Assembly: GCA_002403855.1 (NCBI GenBank)
Contig: DHIO01000026.1
Location: 98,580-121,647 of the forward strand
Source: Acidimicrobiia bacterium UBA4744
GTDB taxonomy: Bacteria > Actinomycetota > Acidimicrobiia > Spongiisociales > UBA4744
Length of the DNA stretch: 23,068 nt
Reading direction: 5' to 3'
The stretch's first letter is position 1. Every line of letters begins with the position of its first letter. The notes beneath the pieces are model-generated. The model saw nothing but the letters and a program-made list of their open reading frames with translations. It searched no databases and had not been told where the DNA came from. Shown here piece by piece: positions 8,842-15,817 of this stretch. The translations under genes and the position numbers were made by a program.

Positions 8842-10236
8842 CTACGCCAGAAGACCGAGCCAGAGGAAGAGCACGTAACAGGCGGGGACCGAGAATATGA
8901 AACTGTCGATGCGGTCGAGAAGGCCTCCGTGACCGGGGAGGATCGCACCCATGTCTTTGGTGTTCAGCGCCCTTTTCACCATGGATTCCGCCAGGTCGCC
9001 GAGTGGTGCCGCTACCAGAATCACCGCTCCCAAGAGCAGGCCGTCTCTCAATTCGAATCCGAACCAGTCGACGTAGGTGATGCCGACTGCGACGACCATC
9101 GCCGTCACGATGCCGCCGAATAGGCCTTCGAGAGTCTTCTTGGGCGACAAGACCTTGGCCAATTTGGTCTTTCCGAAAGCCCGGCCGGCGAAATAGGATC
9201 CGATGTCGAAGGTACCCGTTACCAGCACCACGGCCACGACCAGCTCACGATAACGGGGAGCCAGGATGATGGGGATCGCAAAGGCCATGAGCCCGGCCAC
9301 CCAGGCCATGCCGAACACCGTCAGAGAAGCATTGGCCAGTGGATTGCGACGGGGCACCACCGCGTACCAGAAAGCGGTCGCCACGAGCGTCATGCCGATG
9401 GCAGCGGCGATCGCCAGAGGAGTGTTGCCCTCCGCCAGGTAGGTGGCGACAAAGGCGCCTACTCCCCCGAGGAGCCCGAAGAGGCTCACCGGAGCGAATC
9501 CCTGCCGCCGCACCGTGGCATAGAACTCACCCAAGGCGACGATCACCACTCCAAGCACGAACAGCCACAGCCAGAACCCTCCCAGCACCAGAACACCGAC
9601 CAGTAGAGCAACGAGTACCAGACCGCTGCCGATTCGCAGGGTCAAATCCGAAGGACCCCGCGATTCCGGCACGGCCGACTTCGGCTGTTCCCCGGTTACA
9701 TCCTCGAACCCCAAGGGACCCGTTTCGATCCCCGGCATCGCCGCCGCCACGGCCTGCATTTCCACTTCCTCGGTGGCTGCGTTGGCGATGGCGTCGGCCA
9801 GGCCCTGGTATTCCTGCGTGGTGGCCTTGATGTAGTCCTCGCCTGTGAACTCGTCGAATGAACTGGCTCCACTCGCGAAGTCCTCGTACTCCTCCGCGGG
9901 AGCATCAGACACAGGTTCCTCGGTCGGGGGCGATTCGGCGGCATCCTCTCCGTTCAACTCATCGCCGCCCGCATCCTGGTCGACGGGGACACCGGCCCGT
10001 CGTTCATCGAGATCGAAGGTCTGTCCGGAAGCACGACCGTCTTCCTCTGGGAGGGGTTCGTAGTCGCCTGCTGCCGGGTCGGATTCTTCGAAGGGGAGTG
10101 GTACGTCGTCCGCCGTCTCTTGGTCGGCCGCTTCTTCGCTAGGCCACTGTGAAGGGTGACGACCGCCGGGAAACTGAACTACCTCGGCACCTTCTTCTCC
10201 ATCCTTGGGAATGTCGTCGTCTTCACCCACATTCAC
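8842..10236 (-). CDS. cdsA: Phosphatidate cytidylyltransferase with long acidic N-terminal extension
   Basis: Makes CDP-diacylglycerol from phosphatidic acid and CTP, in the membrane. The 464-aa product has an enzymatic half from about residue 197. It consists of about eight hydrophobic spans, GRAFGKTKLAKVLSPKKTLEG (351-371) and the family signature S418...KR...KD...PGHGGLLDRID (ending about 444). Residues 1-125 are low-complexity and Asp/Glu/Pro-rich. Residues 128-182 look more ordered (FTGEDYIKATTQEY..., MPGIETGPLGFEDVTG). The common family length is about 270-300 aa, so almost 200 residues are extra. The GTG start overlaps the frr stop in a GTGA (4 bp), supporting both the start and the reality of the extension. 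No internal start with a convincing ribosome site near residue 190 was noticed. Confidence 0.95.
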   Translation of the reverse strand: MNVGEDDDIPKDGEEGAEVVQFPGGRHPSQWPSEEAADQETADDVPLPFEESDPAAGDYEPLPEEDGRASGQTFDLDERRAGVPVDQDAGGDELNGEDAAESPPTEEPVSDAPAEEYEDFASGASSFDEFTGEDYIKATTQEYQGLADAIANAATEEVEMQAVAAAMPGIETGPLGFEDVTGEQPKSAVPESRGPSDLTLRIGSGLVLVALLVGVLVLGGFWLWLFVLGVVIVALGEFYATVRRQGFAPVSLFGLLGGVGAFVATYLAEGNTPLAIAAAIGMTLVATAFWYAVVPRRNPLANASLTVFGMAWVAGLMAFAIPIILAPRYRELVVAVVLVTGTFDIGSYFAGRAFGKTKLAKVLSPKKTLEGLFGGIVTAMVVAVGITYVDWFGFELRDGLLLGAVILVAAPLGDLAESMVKRALNTKDMGAILPGHGGLLDRIDSFIFSVPACYVLFLWLGLLA

Positions 10237-10784
10237 ACCTCGAGCAACTCCTGCTCCTTGTGTTCCAAGAGCTCGTCGACACGCGCCGTGTGGCCGTCCG
10301 TAATATCCTGTAGTTCCTTCTCGGCGCGCCTGATGTCGTCTTCGGAGATCTCGCCTTCCAGAGCCTCGATGTCATCCTTGACATGACGGCGAATGTTCCG
10401 GACGGCCACTCGACCATCCTCTGCCATATTGCGCACGACGCGGATGAGTTCCTTGCGGCGCTCCTCGGTGAGCGGGGGAAACGCCAGGCGGATCACGTTC
10501 CCGTCACTCGATGGGTTCAAGCCGAGACCTGCAGCATTGATTGCCTTCTCGATGTTGCCGATCGACGACTTGTCATACGGTGACACGACGAGCAGACGGG
10601 GCTCGGGCACGGAGAAGGACGCGAGTTGCTGAAGCGGTGTGGAAGAACCGTAGTAATCCACCGTCACTCGATGCAGGATTCCGGGGTTGGCGCGGCCCGT
10701 TCGAATCGTGGCGAACTCGCCCTGAACGTGTTCGACGGCCTGATCCATCCTGATTGTTGCGTCGTCTAGAAACTCTTCGATCAT
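10233..10784 (-). CDS. frr: Ribosome recycling factor
   Basis: With EF-G it splits the post-termination ribosome. The 183-aa product matches the family along its length. It has the N-terminal helix MIEEFLDDATIRMDQAVEHVQGEF, the conserved IRTGRANPGIL (about 27-37), VDYYGSSTPLQQLA and the hinge region. The LTEERRKELIRVVRNMAEDGRVAVRNIRR segment (about 105-133) is the signature helix. The ATG start has GGGAG at a proper distance, overlapping the end of pyrH (12-base gap). It is coupled to cdsA downstream by a 4-base overlap. There is nothing unusual in it. Confidence 0.98.
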   Translation of the reverse strand: MIEEFLDDATIRMDQAVEHVQGEFATIRTGRANPGILHRVTVDYYGSSTPLQQLASFSVPEPRLLVVSPYDKSSIGNIEKAINAAGLGLNPSSDGNVIRLAFPPLTEERRKELIRVVRNMAEDGRVAVRNIRRHVKDDIEALEGEISEDDIRRAEKELQDITDGHTARVDELLEHKEQELLEV

Positions 10785-10796
10785 GGTCGTCTCCCG

Positions 10797-11501
10797 TCAA
10801 TGCACCAGCGTACCAATGCGTTCGCTCTGAACCGCCTTCACGATGTTGCCGGGGGTCGTGATGTTGAACACGACAATCGGCAACTCGTGGTCTTTGCACA
10901 TCGTAATTGCGGTGGAATCCATGACCTTGAGCCCCTGCGAGAGGACCTCCATGTAGGTGAGTTCATCGAACATCGCCGCCGCCGGATTGGAGTGAGGGTC
11001 GTCGTCGAAGACGCCGTCCACCCGGGTGGCCTTCAGGACTATCTCCGCATTGATCTCAACGGCCCGCAAGGCAGCGGTCGTATCGGTGGTGAAGAACGGG
11101 TTGCCCGTTCCCGCTGCGAAGATCACCACCCGACCCTTCTCCAAATGCCGGATGGCCCGGAGGCGAATGTAGGGCTCGGCCAGTTGCTGCATGGTGATGG
11201 CGCTCTGCACCCGGCTCGGCACGCCGGCCTTCTCGAGAGCATCGCGGAGCGCCAGCGCGTTGATGACCGTGGCCAACATGCCCATGTAGTCGGCGGTGGC
11301 GGCGTCCATCCCGGCCGCAGCCGAAGACACACCTCGGAAGATGTTGCCGCCACCCACGACCACCGCGATCTCGGCGCCACCCGAATGGGCCTCGACAATC
11401 TCGGTGGCAACTCGCTTGACGGTGAGAGGATCGATGCCGTACCCGAGATCCGGATCGGCGAACGCTTCACCCGAGAGCTTCAATACGACCCGTCGATACA
11501 T
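10797..11501 (-). CDS. pyrH: Uridylate kinase (UMP kinase)
   Basis: Phosphorylates UMP to UDP for nucleotide supply; amino acid kinase fold, cytoplasmic hexamer. The 234-aa product shows the N-terminal VLKLSGEAF, the GGGNIFRG loop (about residues 50-57), the MGMLATVINALAL segment typical of bacterial PyrH, and a uridine-site GTGNPFFTTDT. The C-terminal KATRVDGVFDDDP and ITTPGNIVKAV complete it. Length is normal. The ATG start has a GA-rich ribosome site (GAGGGGAG). It follows tsf after 34 bases in the widely conserved rpsB-tsf-pyrH-frr order. Confidence 0.98.
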   Translation of the reverse strand: MYRRVVLKLSGEAFADPDLGYGIDPLTVKRVATEIVEAHSGGAEIAVVVGGGNIFRGVSSAAAGMDAATADYMGMLATVINALALRDALEKAGVPSRVQSAITMQQLAEPYIRLRAIRHLEKGRVVIFAAGTGNPFFTTDTTAALRAVEINAEIVLKATRVDGVFDDDPHSNPAAAMFDELTYMEVLSQGLKVMDSTAITMCKDHELPIVVFNITTPGNIVKAVQSERIGTLVH

Positions 11502-11535
11502 GCCTCGACTCCCCTCTTCAGGCCGGCGCTGAGTG

Positions 11536-12156
11536 CTAGCTCTCCTGCTCGCCTACCGCGATCCTGGCGAACCGCTTGACGCCGATGTTCTCTCCCATCT
11601 TGGCAGCAAGACGAGCTACCAGCTCGCCGACCGTCCCTTCAAACTTGTCAACGTTGACGAACTTCTGCTCGTAGAGCACGTTGTCCTGATAGAAGGAAGT
11701 CATCTTCCCCTCGACGATTCTGGGGATGATGTTGTCGGGCTTGCCTTCGTTGGCGGCCTGACGGGTGATGAGATCGCGCTCCTTGTCGACGGCCTCGGCG
11801 GGAACGGCTTCTTTGGTGACCCAGCGGGGCGCCGATGCCCCAACGTGCATTGCCACGTCATCGGCAACCTCTTGAAATTCGGGGCTCTTGGCGACGAAGT
11901 CCGTCTCACTCGACAGCTCGACTAAGACTCCCATGACCGGACGCTCCAGCTGGCGGTGAACATATGTACCGATCGTTCCCTGGTTGGCATCCCGGTCGGC
12001 TCGCTTCTTCGCGTCGGCCAGACCTTTCTCACGGAGGTAGTCCTTCGCCTTCTCGTAGTCGCCATCTGCTTCGGAGAGCGCTTTCTTGGCATCCATCATC
12101 CCGACGTTGGTGTCCTTGCGTAGTCTCTGCACATCCTGTGCGGTGAAATCACTCAC
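11536..12156 (-). CDS. tsf: Elongation factor Ts, short form
   Basis: Nucleotide exchange factor for EF-Tu. The product is 206 aa, starting at a GTG (VSDFTAQDVQRLR...) with GGAGGAGAGGAC upstream, and overlapping the rpsB stop by 8 bp. It has the N-terminal UBA-like domain (about 1-50, RLRKDTNVGMMDAKKAL) and the core motif TDFVAK (85-90). The C-terminal module ends in IGVKRFARIAVGE. It lacks the second core half and coiled coil found in the roughly 280-aa enterobacterial protein, so it resembles the about 200-aa form of Thermus and some deep-branching bacteria. The open frame extends another 26 codons upstream inside rpsB, but that part is not EF-Ts-like. Confidence 0.97.
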   Translation of the reverse strand: MSDFTAQDVQRLRKDTNVGMMDAKKALSEADGDYEKAKDYLREKGLADAKKRADRDANQGTIGTYVHRQLERPVMGVLVELSSETDFVAKSPEFQEVADDVAMHVGASAPRWVTKEAVPAEAVDKERDLITRQAANEGKPDNIIPRIVEGKMTSFYQDNVLYEQKFVNVDKFEGTVGELVARLAAKMGENIGVKRFARIAVGEQES

Positions 12157-12895
12157 GGCTGTCCTCTCCTCCGCCGTCGGAGTCGGGCTCTTTTTCGGTG
12201 ACGCCCTTGAGGGCAATCTCGCGCCCCTCCTCACAGGCAGCCGCTATCACCGAAGCGACCAGTTGCGCCGAGCGAATGGCGTCGTCGTTGCCGGGAATGA
12301 CAACATCGATGAGGTCCGGGTCGCAATTGGTGTCGACCAGGGCTACCACCGGGATACGAAGGCGGGCCGCTTCTCGCAAAGCAATCTGCTCGCTGTTGAG
12401 ATCGATTGTGAAGAGGATGTCCGGAGGTGCGGTCATCGACTCCACTCCCCCCAAAACCCGTTGGAGTTTCTCCAGCTCTCGCCGAAGCCGGAGTCGCTCC
12501 TTCTTGGGAAGGGCATCCATCTCGCCGGAGCGTTCCATGGCCTCGAGTTCCTTCATGTAGTAGATGCGCTTCTGGATGGTTGAGAAGTTCGTGAGCATGC
12601 CACCCAGCCACCGGAAGTTCACGTACGGCATTTGCGCCTGTTCGGCACTCTCCTGAATGGCCCCGGAAGCCTGTTTCTTGGTCCCCACGAACAGCACGGT
12701 CCCCCCGGCCGCCACCGTGTCGCGCACGAAGTCGTAAGCCCGTTGAACCTGTTCGAGCGTTTGCCGGAGGTCGACGATGTGAATCCCGTTACGTTCACCG
12801 TAGATATACGGCTCCATCTTCGGGTTCCACCGGCGGGTTTGGTGTCCAAAGTGGACGCCGGCCTCCAGCAGCTGCTTCATAGTGACTGCTGCCAC
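12149..12895 (-). CDS. rpsB: 30S ribosomal protein S2
   Basis: Component of the small subunit body. The 248-aa product has the typical start MKQLLEAGVHFGHQTRRWNP, GIHIVDLRQT, FVGTKKQA, RWLGGMLTNF, the coiled-coil middle (about 105-150) and PVVALVDTNCDPDLIDVVIPGNDDA. The tail of about 20 residues is acidic and Gly-rich (EPDSDGGGEDSRE). It starts at GTG 12895 with an AAGGAGAG ribosome site; a downstream ATG (codon 6) also exists, but the GTG is better spaced from the site. It is the first gene of rpsB-tsf-pyrH-frr-cdsA, preceded by a 178-bp leader region with a promoter and hairpins. Confidence 0.98.
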   Translation of the reverse strand: MAAVTMKQLLEAGVHFGHQTRRWNPKMEPYIYGERNGIHIVDLRQTLEQVQRAYDFVRDTVAAGGTVLFVGTKKQASGAIQESAEQAQMPYVNFRWLGGMLTNFSTIQKRIYYMKELEAMERSGEMDALPKKERLRLRRELEKLQRVLGGVESMTAPPDILFTIDLNSEQIALREAARLRIPVVALVDTNCDPDLIDVVIPGNDDAIRSAQLVASVIAAACEEGREIALKGVTEKEPDSDGGGEDSRE

Positions 12896-12934
12896 TGCTC
12901 TCTCCTTTGTTCGGTTGATCCTCCGCTCACCCTG

Positions 12935-12989
12935 GCACGATGCTCGTGCGTGGCCCTGAGACCTCTCCCGCAGAACGCGCCGGGCGTTC
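12935..12989 (-). promoter_or_regulatory. Two hairpins in the rpsB 5' leader
   Basis: Between the promoter-like element and rpsB the leader can form two perfect small hairpins. One is GAACGC/GCGTTC with a 5-base loop (12973-12989). The other is GCACGA/TCGTGC with a 3-base loop (12935-12949), about 40 bases before the start codon. Ribosomal protein operons are often autoregulated through leader RNA, so S2 binding here is possible, but I do not recognise a known motif. Confidence 0.35.
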
Positions 12990-13031
12990 CGACCGGTGGG
13001 ATGGTGCAGTGAGCGTGCGAATTGGAGCGGG

Positions 13032-13040
13032 AGTGTACCA
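13032..13040 (-). promoter_or_regulatory. Extended -10 promoter candidate for rpsB operon
   Basis: The minus strand reads TGGTACACT, an extended -10 (TGn plus TACACT), about 137 bases upstream of the rpsB GTG and just after the sigma gene stop. There is no clear -35 at 17 bases, which extended -10 promoters tolerate. It implies a leader of about 130 bases. Confidence 0.45.
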
Positions 13041-13073
13041 GCGGTACCCCGGGAGATCGAGGCGAGACGGTAG

Positions 13074-13865
13074 CTATCGGAACGAAGGCTCGGTCATTCG
13101 ATTCCGAAGACTCATCACGGACTTGGTGTGGATCTGGCACACCCGCGATTCGGTCACGCCGAGCACGCTACCGATCTCGGCGAGGGTGAGACCTTCGTAG
13201 TAGTAGAGCGTAACGACCAACCGCTCGCGCTCCGGCAGCCGGTTGATGGCGTCCGCCAACACTCGCTTCATCTCCTCGATCTGGAAAGCAGCTTCGGGAT
13301 TGGTCCCCCTACGATCGGGCACGAGATCGCCGACGGCTGCCGAATTGCGGTCCGGCGAAAGCAACTCGTCGAGCGCCACCAGCCCGAGCGTGGAAATCTC
13401 GGCCAGGGAATCGAGTAACTGGTCGAGAGGGATGTCCATCTTGGCGGCCAGCTCCTCCTCGGTGGGCGTGCGGTGCAGCTTGTGTTCCAGCTCCCCCATC
13501 GATCGCTCGATCTCGCGGGCGCGGGCACGCACAGAGCGAGGCACCCAGTCGAGGGCACGCAATTCGTCCAGAATGGCTCCTTTGATGCGACTGATGGCGT
13601 AGGTCTCGAATTTGATCCCCCGCTCCAGGTCGAACTTGTCGATGGCGTCGATCAGGCCGAAGATGCCGTAGGAAATGAGATCGGACTGCTCCACATTGCG
13701 AGGCAGACCCACGCCGACCCGTCCCGCCACGAACTTGACGAGCGGGGAGTATTGGAGGATCAGACCCTCTCGGGCCTGTTCGTCCCCTGTGGCCTTGAAC
13801 CTTTCCCACAACTCGCGGACATGCTGTTCCGCGGCGTCTTCAGGCTCGCGGGTGGCTTCGTTCAT
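13074..13865 (-). CDS. whiG: Alternative sigma factor, FliA/WhiG family
   Basis: RNA polymerase sigma factor lacking region 1. The 263-aa product has region 2 (about 36-105, with SDLISYGIFGLIDAIDKFD and FETYAISRIKGAILDELR), region 3 (about 115-165) and region 4 (about 205-257, with LPERERLVVTLYYYEGLTLAEIGSVLGV and the recognition helix TESRVCQIH). The ATG start lies inside the end of xerC (26-bp overlap), so translation is probably coupled. The place directly upstream of rpsB matches the actinobacterial whiG locus. In Streptomyces WhiG drives sporulation; in motile bacteria the family (FliA) drives flagellar genes. No flagellar or sporulation gene is present here, so the regulon is unknown. 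An anti-sigma factor is not encoded in the window. Confidence 0.93.
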   Translation of the reverse strand: MNEATREPEDAAEQHVRELWERFKATGDEQAREGLILQYSPLVKFVAGRVGVGLPRNVEQSDLISYGIFGLIDAIDKFDLERGIKFETYAISRIKGAILDELRALDWVPRSVRARAREIERSMGELEHKLHRTPTEEELAAKMDIPLDQLLDSLAEISTLGLVALDELLSPDRNSAAVGDLVPDRRGTNPEAAFQIEEMKRVLADAINRLPERERLVVTLYYYEGLTLAEIGSVLGVTESRVCQIHTKSVMSLRNRMTEPSFR

Positions 13866-14733
13866 ATGTTGACCTGAGGTGATCGCGAGTTACGGCAGTG
13901 TAAATCTGGGTGGTGGCTAGTTCAACGTGTCCGAGCAATTCCTGCACGGCACGCAAGTCGGCCCCACCTTCCAGCAGGTGGGTGGCGAATGAATGGCGAA
14001 AGGCGTGCGGAAACGTAGCCGAACGGTCTCGGACGATCTGCCGAATACCGCGTTCCCTCAGCGGGCCGCCCCGAACACCCACCCACAGATGATGGCCGGC
14101 ACTCGGCCCGGCCAGCGCAGGCCTCCCCGAGGCCAGGTAGCGATCCACGGCTTCTCGAGCCGGCCTTCCCAGCGGGATCGTGCGTTCACGATTCCCTTTG
14201 CCTGCTACGCGTAGATACTCTCGACCGCGTACCTCGTCGGTACGCAGACCGGCAAGTTCTGAGACGCGAACCCCCGTTGCGTAGAGAACCTCGAGGATGG
14301 CTCTGTCTCGCAACTCCACCGGTTCGGCCCCCTGCAAAGACTCCAGCAGGTCCCTGACCACCCGCTGAGGTAGGGCGTGCGGAAGAGTCTTGGGCCTGCG
14401 TGGCCGGGCAATCTGGTCGGCCGGATTCAAGAGGATCTCCCCCCTCCGAGCCTGATCTGCAAAGAACACACGCACCGCCGAGGTCTTCCTGGCGATCGAT
14501 CGCCTCGCATAGCCCAGGGTGTCGAGATAGGCCACGTATCTTCTGACCAAGCGTCGGTCCACATCGACGACGCCGCCGGCCCCCGCTCGATCGCAGAACG
14601 CCATGAACTGTCCCAAATCGCGCCGATAGGCGGCGACCGAATGCGGAGAGAGATTGCGCTGTGAGGTCTGGCGGTCCAAAAAACCTTCGACTGGTTTGCG
14701 CGCCCAGATTGGGAGACCGGGAAGTGACCGCAT
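13840..14733 (-). CDS. xerC: Tyrosine recombinase XerC/XerD
   Basis: Site-specific recombinase resolving chromosome dimers at dif. The 297-aa product has an N-terminal SAM-like DNA-binding domain (about 12-95, with RNLSPHSVAAYRRDL). The catalytic domain carries the complete set R156 (GVRVSEL), K179 (AGKGNRER), H243 and R246 (HAFRHSF), H269 (LLGHVEL) and the nucleophile Y278. Length is standard for Xer proteins. The ATG start has AGGATGAGAGA upstream, 32 bases after dprA. Being embedded in the conserved dprA-sigma-rpsB neighbourhood argues for a housekeeping Xer rather than a phage or integron integrase. It cannot be assigned as XerC versus XerD from the sequence alone. Confidence 0.93.
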   Translation of the reverse strand: MRSLPGLPIWARKPVEGFLDRQTSQRNLSPHSVAAYRRDLGQFMAFCDRAGAGGVVDVDRRLVRRYVAYLDTLGYARRSIARKTSAVRVFFADQARRGEILLNPADQIARPRRPKTLPHALPQRVVRDLLESLQGAEPVELRDRAILEVLYATGVRVSELAGLRTDEVRGREYLRVAGKGNRERTIPLGRPAREAVDRYLASGRPALAGPSAGHHLWVGVRGGPLRERGIRQIVRDRSATFPHAFRHSFATHLLEGGADLRAVQELLGHVELATTQIYTAVTRDHLRSTYERSHPRA

Positions 14734-14764
14734 TCTCTCATCCTGGTCGGAAGACCTCTCCCGG

Positions 14765-15817
14765 TCAACGTTCGTGGAGCTCTCCCGCCAGTCGCATCAC
14801 CATGCCGCCCGATCTGACGACCCGACCTTCCGCCTCCAGCCTGGAGACTCGTGCCAATACGTCAGACACGGGGAGTACCAAGGCGGTGGCCAGCCAATCA
14901 ACCGACCTGCCGACCGGTCCGAGTGCTGTGAGCAGTTCGTCGGTTGGCGGCTCATCCCGAACCGCCGGTGGTCCCAAGATCAGCGAAACTGCTTCGACCA
15001 GATCCTCGGGGCCCAATACCGGGATTGCCCCGTCCCGGATGAGCAGGTTGCAGCCCTCCGAGGTTGCTCTGTCGATGTCGCCGGGCACGGCCAGCACCTC
15101 GCAGCCTTGCTCGAGGGCGCGCCGAGCCGTAATCAGCGCTCCGCCTTGCTTGGTGGCTTCGACTACGACCACGGCTCCCGCAAGACCCGAAATGACCCGA
15201 TTGCGAGGAGGGAAGCGCCACCCGAGCGGCGGGGCGCCCGGCGGGTACTCGCTCACCAGACCGCCACCTGATTCGAGCAAGCCTTCACCAAGGCCCCGAT
15301 GCTCGGGTGGGTACCAGATGTCGAGACCGCAACCCATCACGGCCGTTCCTCGCCCGCCGACGTCGAGCACCCCACGGTGGGCGGCACCATCCACTCCACG
15401 CGCCAGACCGCTGATCACCGGCCACCCGGCTGAGCTCAATGCGGCTCCGTAGGCGCGGGCCAGCCCCAGCCCGTATGTGGTGGCCCGCCGGGATCCGACC
15501 ACCGCCACTCCCCGATCCGAAGCCATGGAGCCGCGTACGAAGAGCAGGTCAGGCGCATCGGGCAGTTCTGCCAGATGTCGGGGGAATCCCTGGTCGGCTC
15601 GAACTAGAACCTCCATGTCGAGGGCAGCCAACTCGGCCCGCCGGTCGTCGGGACCGACAAAGGCGGCTTGACGAGCCCGCTCCGGGAGGTTCACCTTCCC
15701 TTTGCGGACGGCCCGCAACACTCCCGTCGCTCCCCCATAGCAGGCCATCAATTGACGGCGACGGTCCGGGTGCATCCCGAGGAACGCCAGGCAAAGAAGG
15801 TCGTCGAAGCTCACCAT
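14765..15817 (-). CDS. dprA: DNA processing protein DprA (Smf)
   Basis: Loads RecA on incoming single-stranded DNA during transformation; also widespread in bacteria not known to be competent. The 350-aa product has a short N-terminal helical part, then the Rossmann fold core. Core motifs are VAVVGSRRATTYG (about 104-116), ISGLARGVDGAAHRGVL (135-151), RNRVISGLAGAVVVVEA (206-221) and GGALITARRALEQG (about 225-238). A C-terminal winged-helix (about 293-343) completes it. I chose the ATG at 15817, where it overlaps the comM stop by 7 bases (ATGGTGA). The open frame upstream to 16411 lies within comM and is spurious. The comM-dprA pair suggests a shared DNA-uptake role. Confidence 0.95.
   Translation of the reverse strand: MVSFDDLLCLAFLGMHPDRRRQLMACYGGATGVLRAVRKGKVNLPERARQAAFVGPDDRRAELAALDMEVLVRADQGFPRHLAELPDAPDLLFVRGSMASDRGVAVVGSRRATTYGLGLARAYGAALSSAGWPVISGLARGVDGAAHRGVLDVGGRGTAVMGCGLDIWYPPEHRGLGEGLLESGGGLVSEYPPGAPPLGWRFPPRNRVISGLAGAVVVVEATKQGGALITARRALEQGCEVLAVPGDIDRATSEGCNLLIRDGAIPVLGPEDLVEAVSLILGPPAVRDEPPTDELLTALGPVGRSVDWLATALVLPVSDVLARVSRLEAEGRVVRSGGMVMRLAGELHER

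Noticed and set aside
13840..14733. Tyrosine recombinase as a marker of a mobile element
   Set aside because: It has the size and neighbourhood of the housekeeping Xer recombinase, with no att-like repeats, transposase or phage genes nearby.
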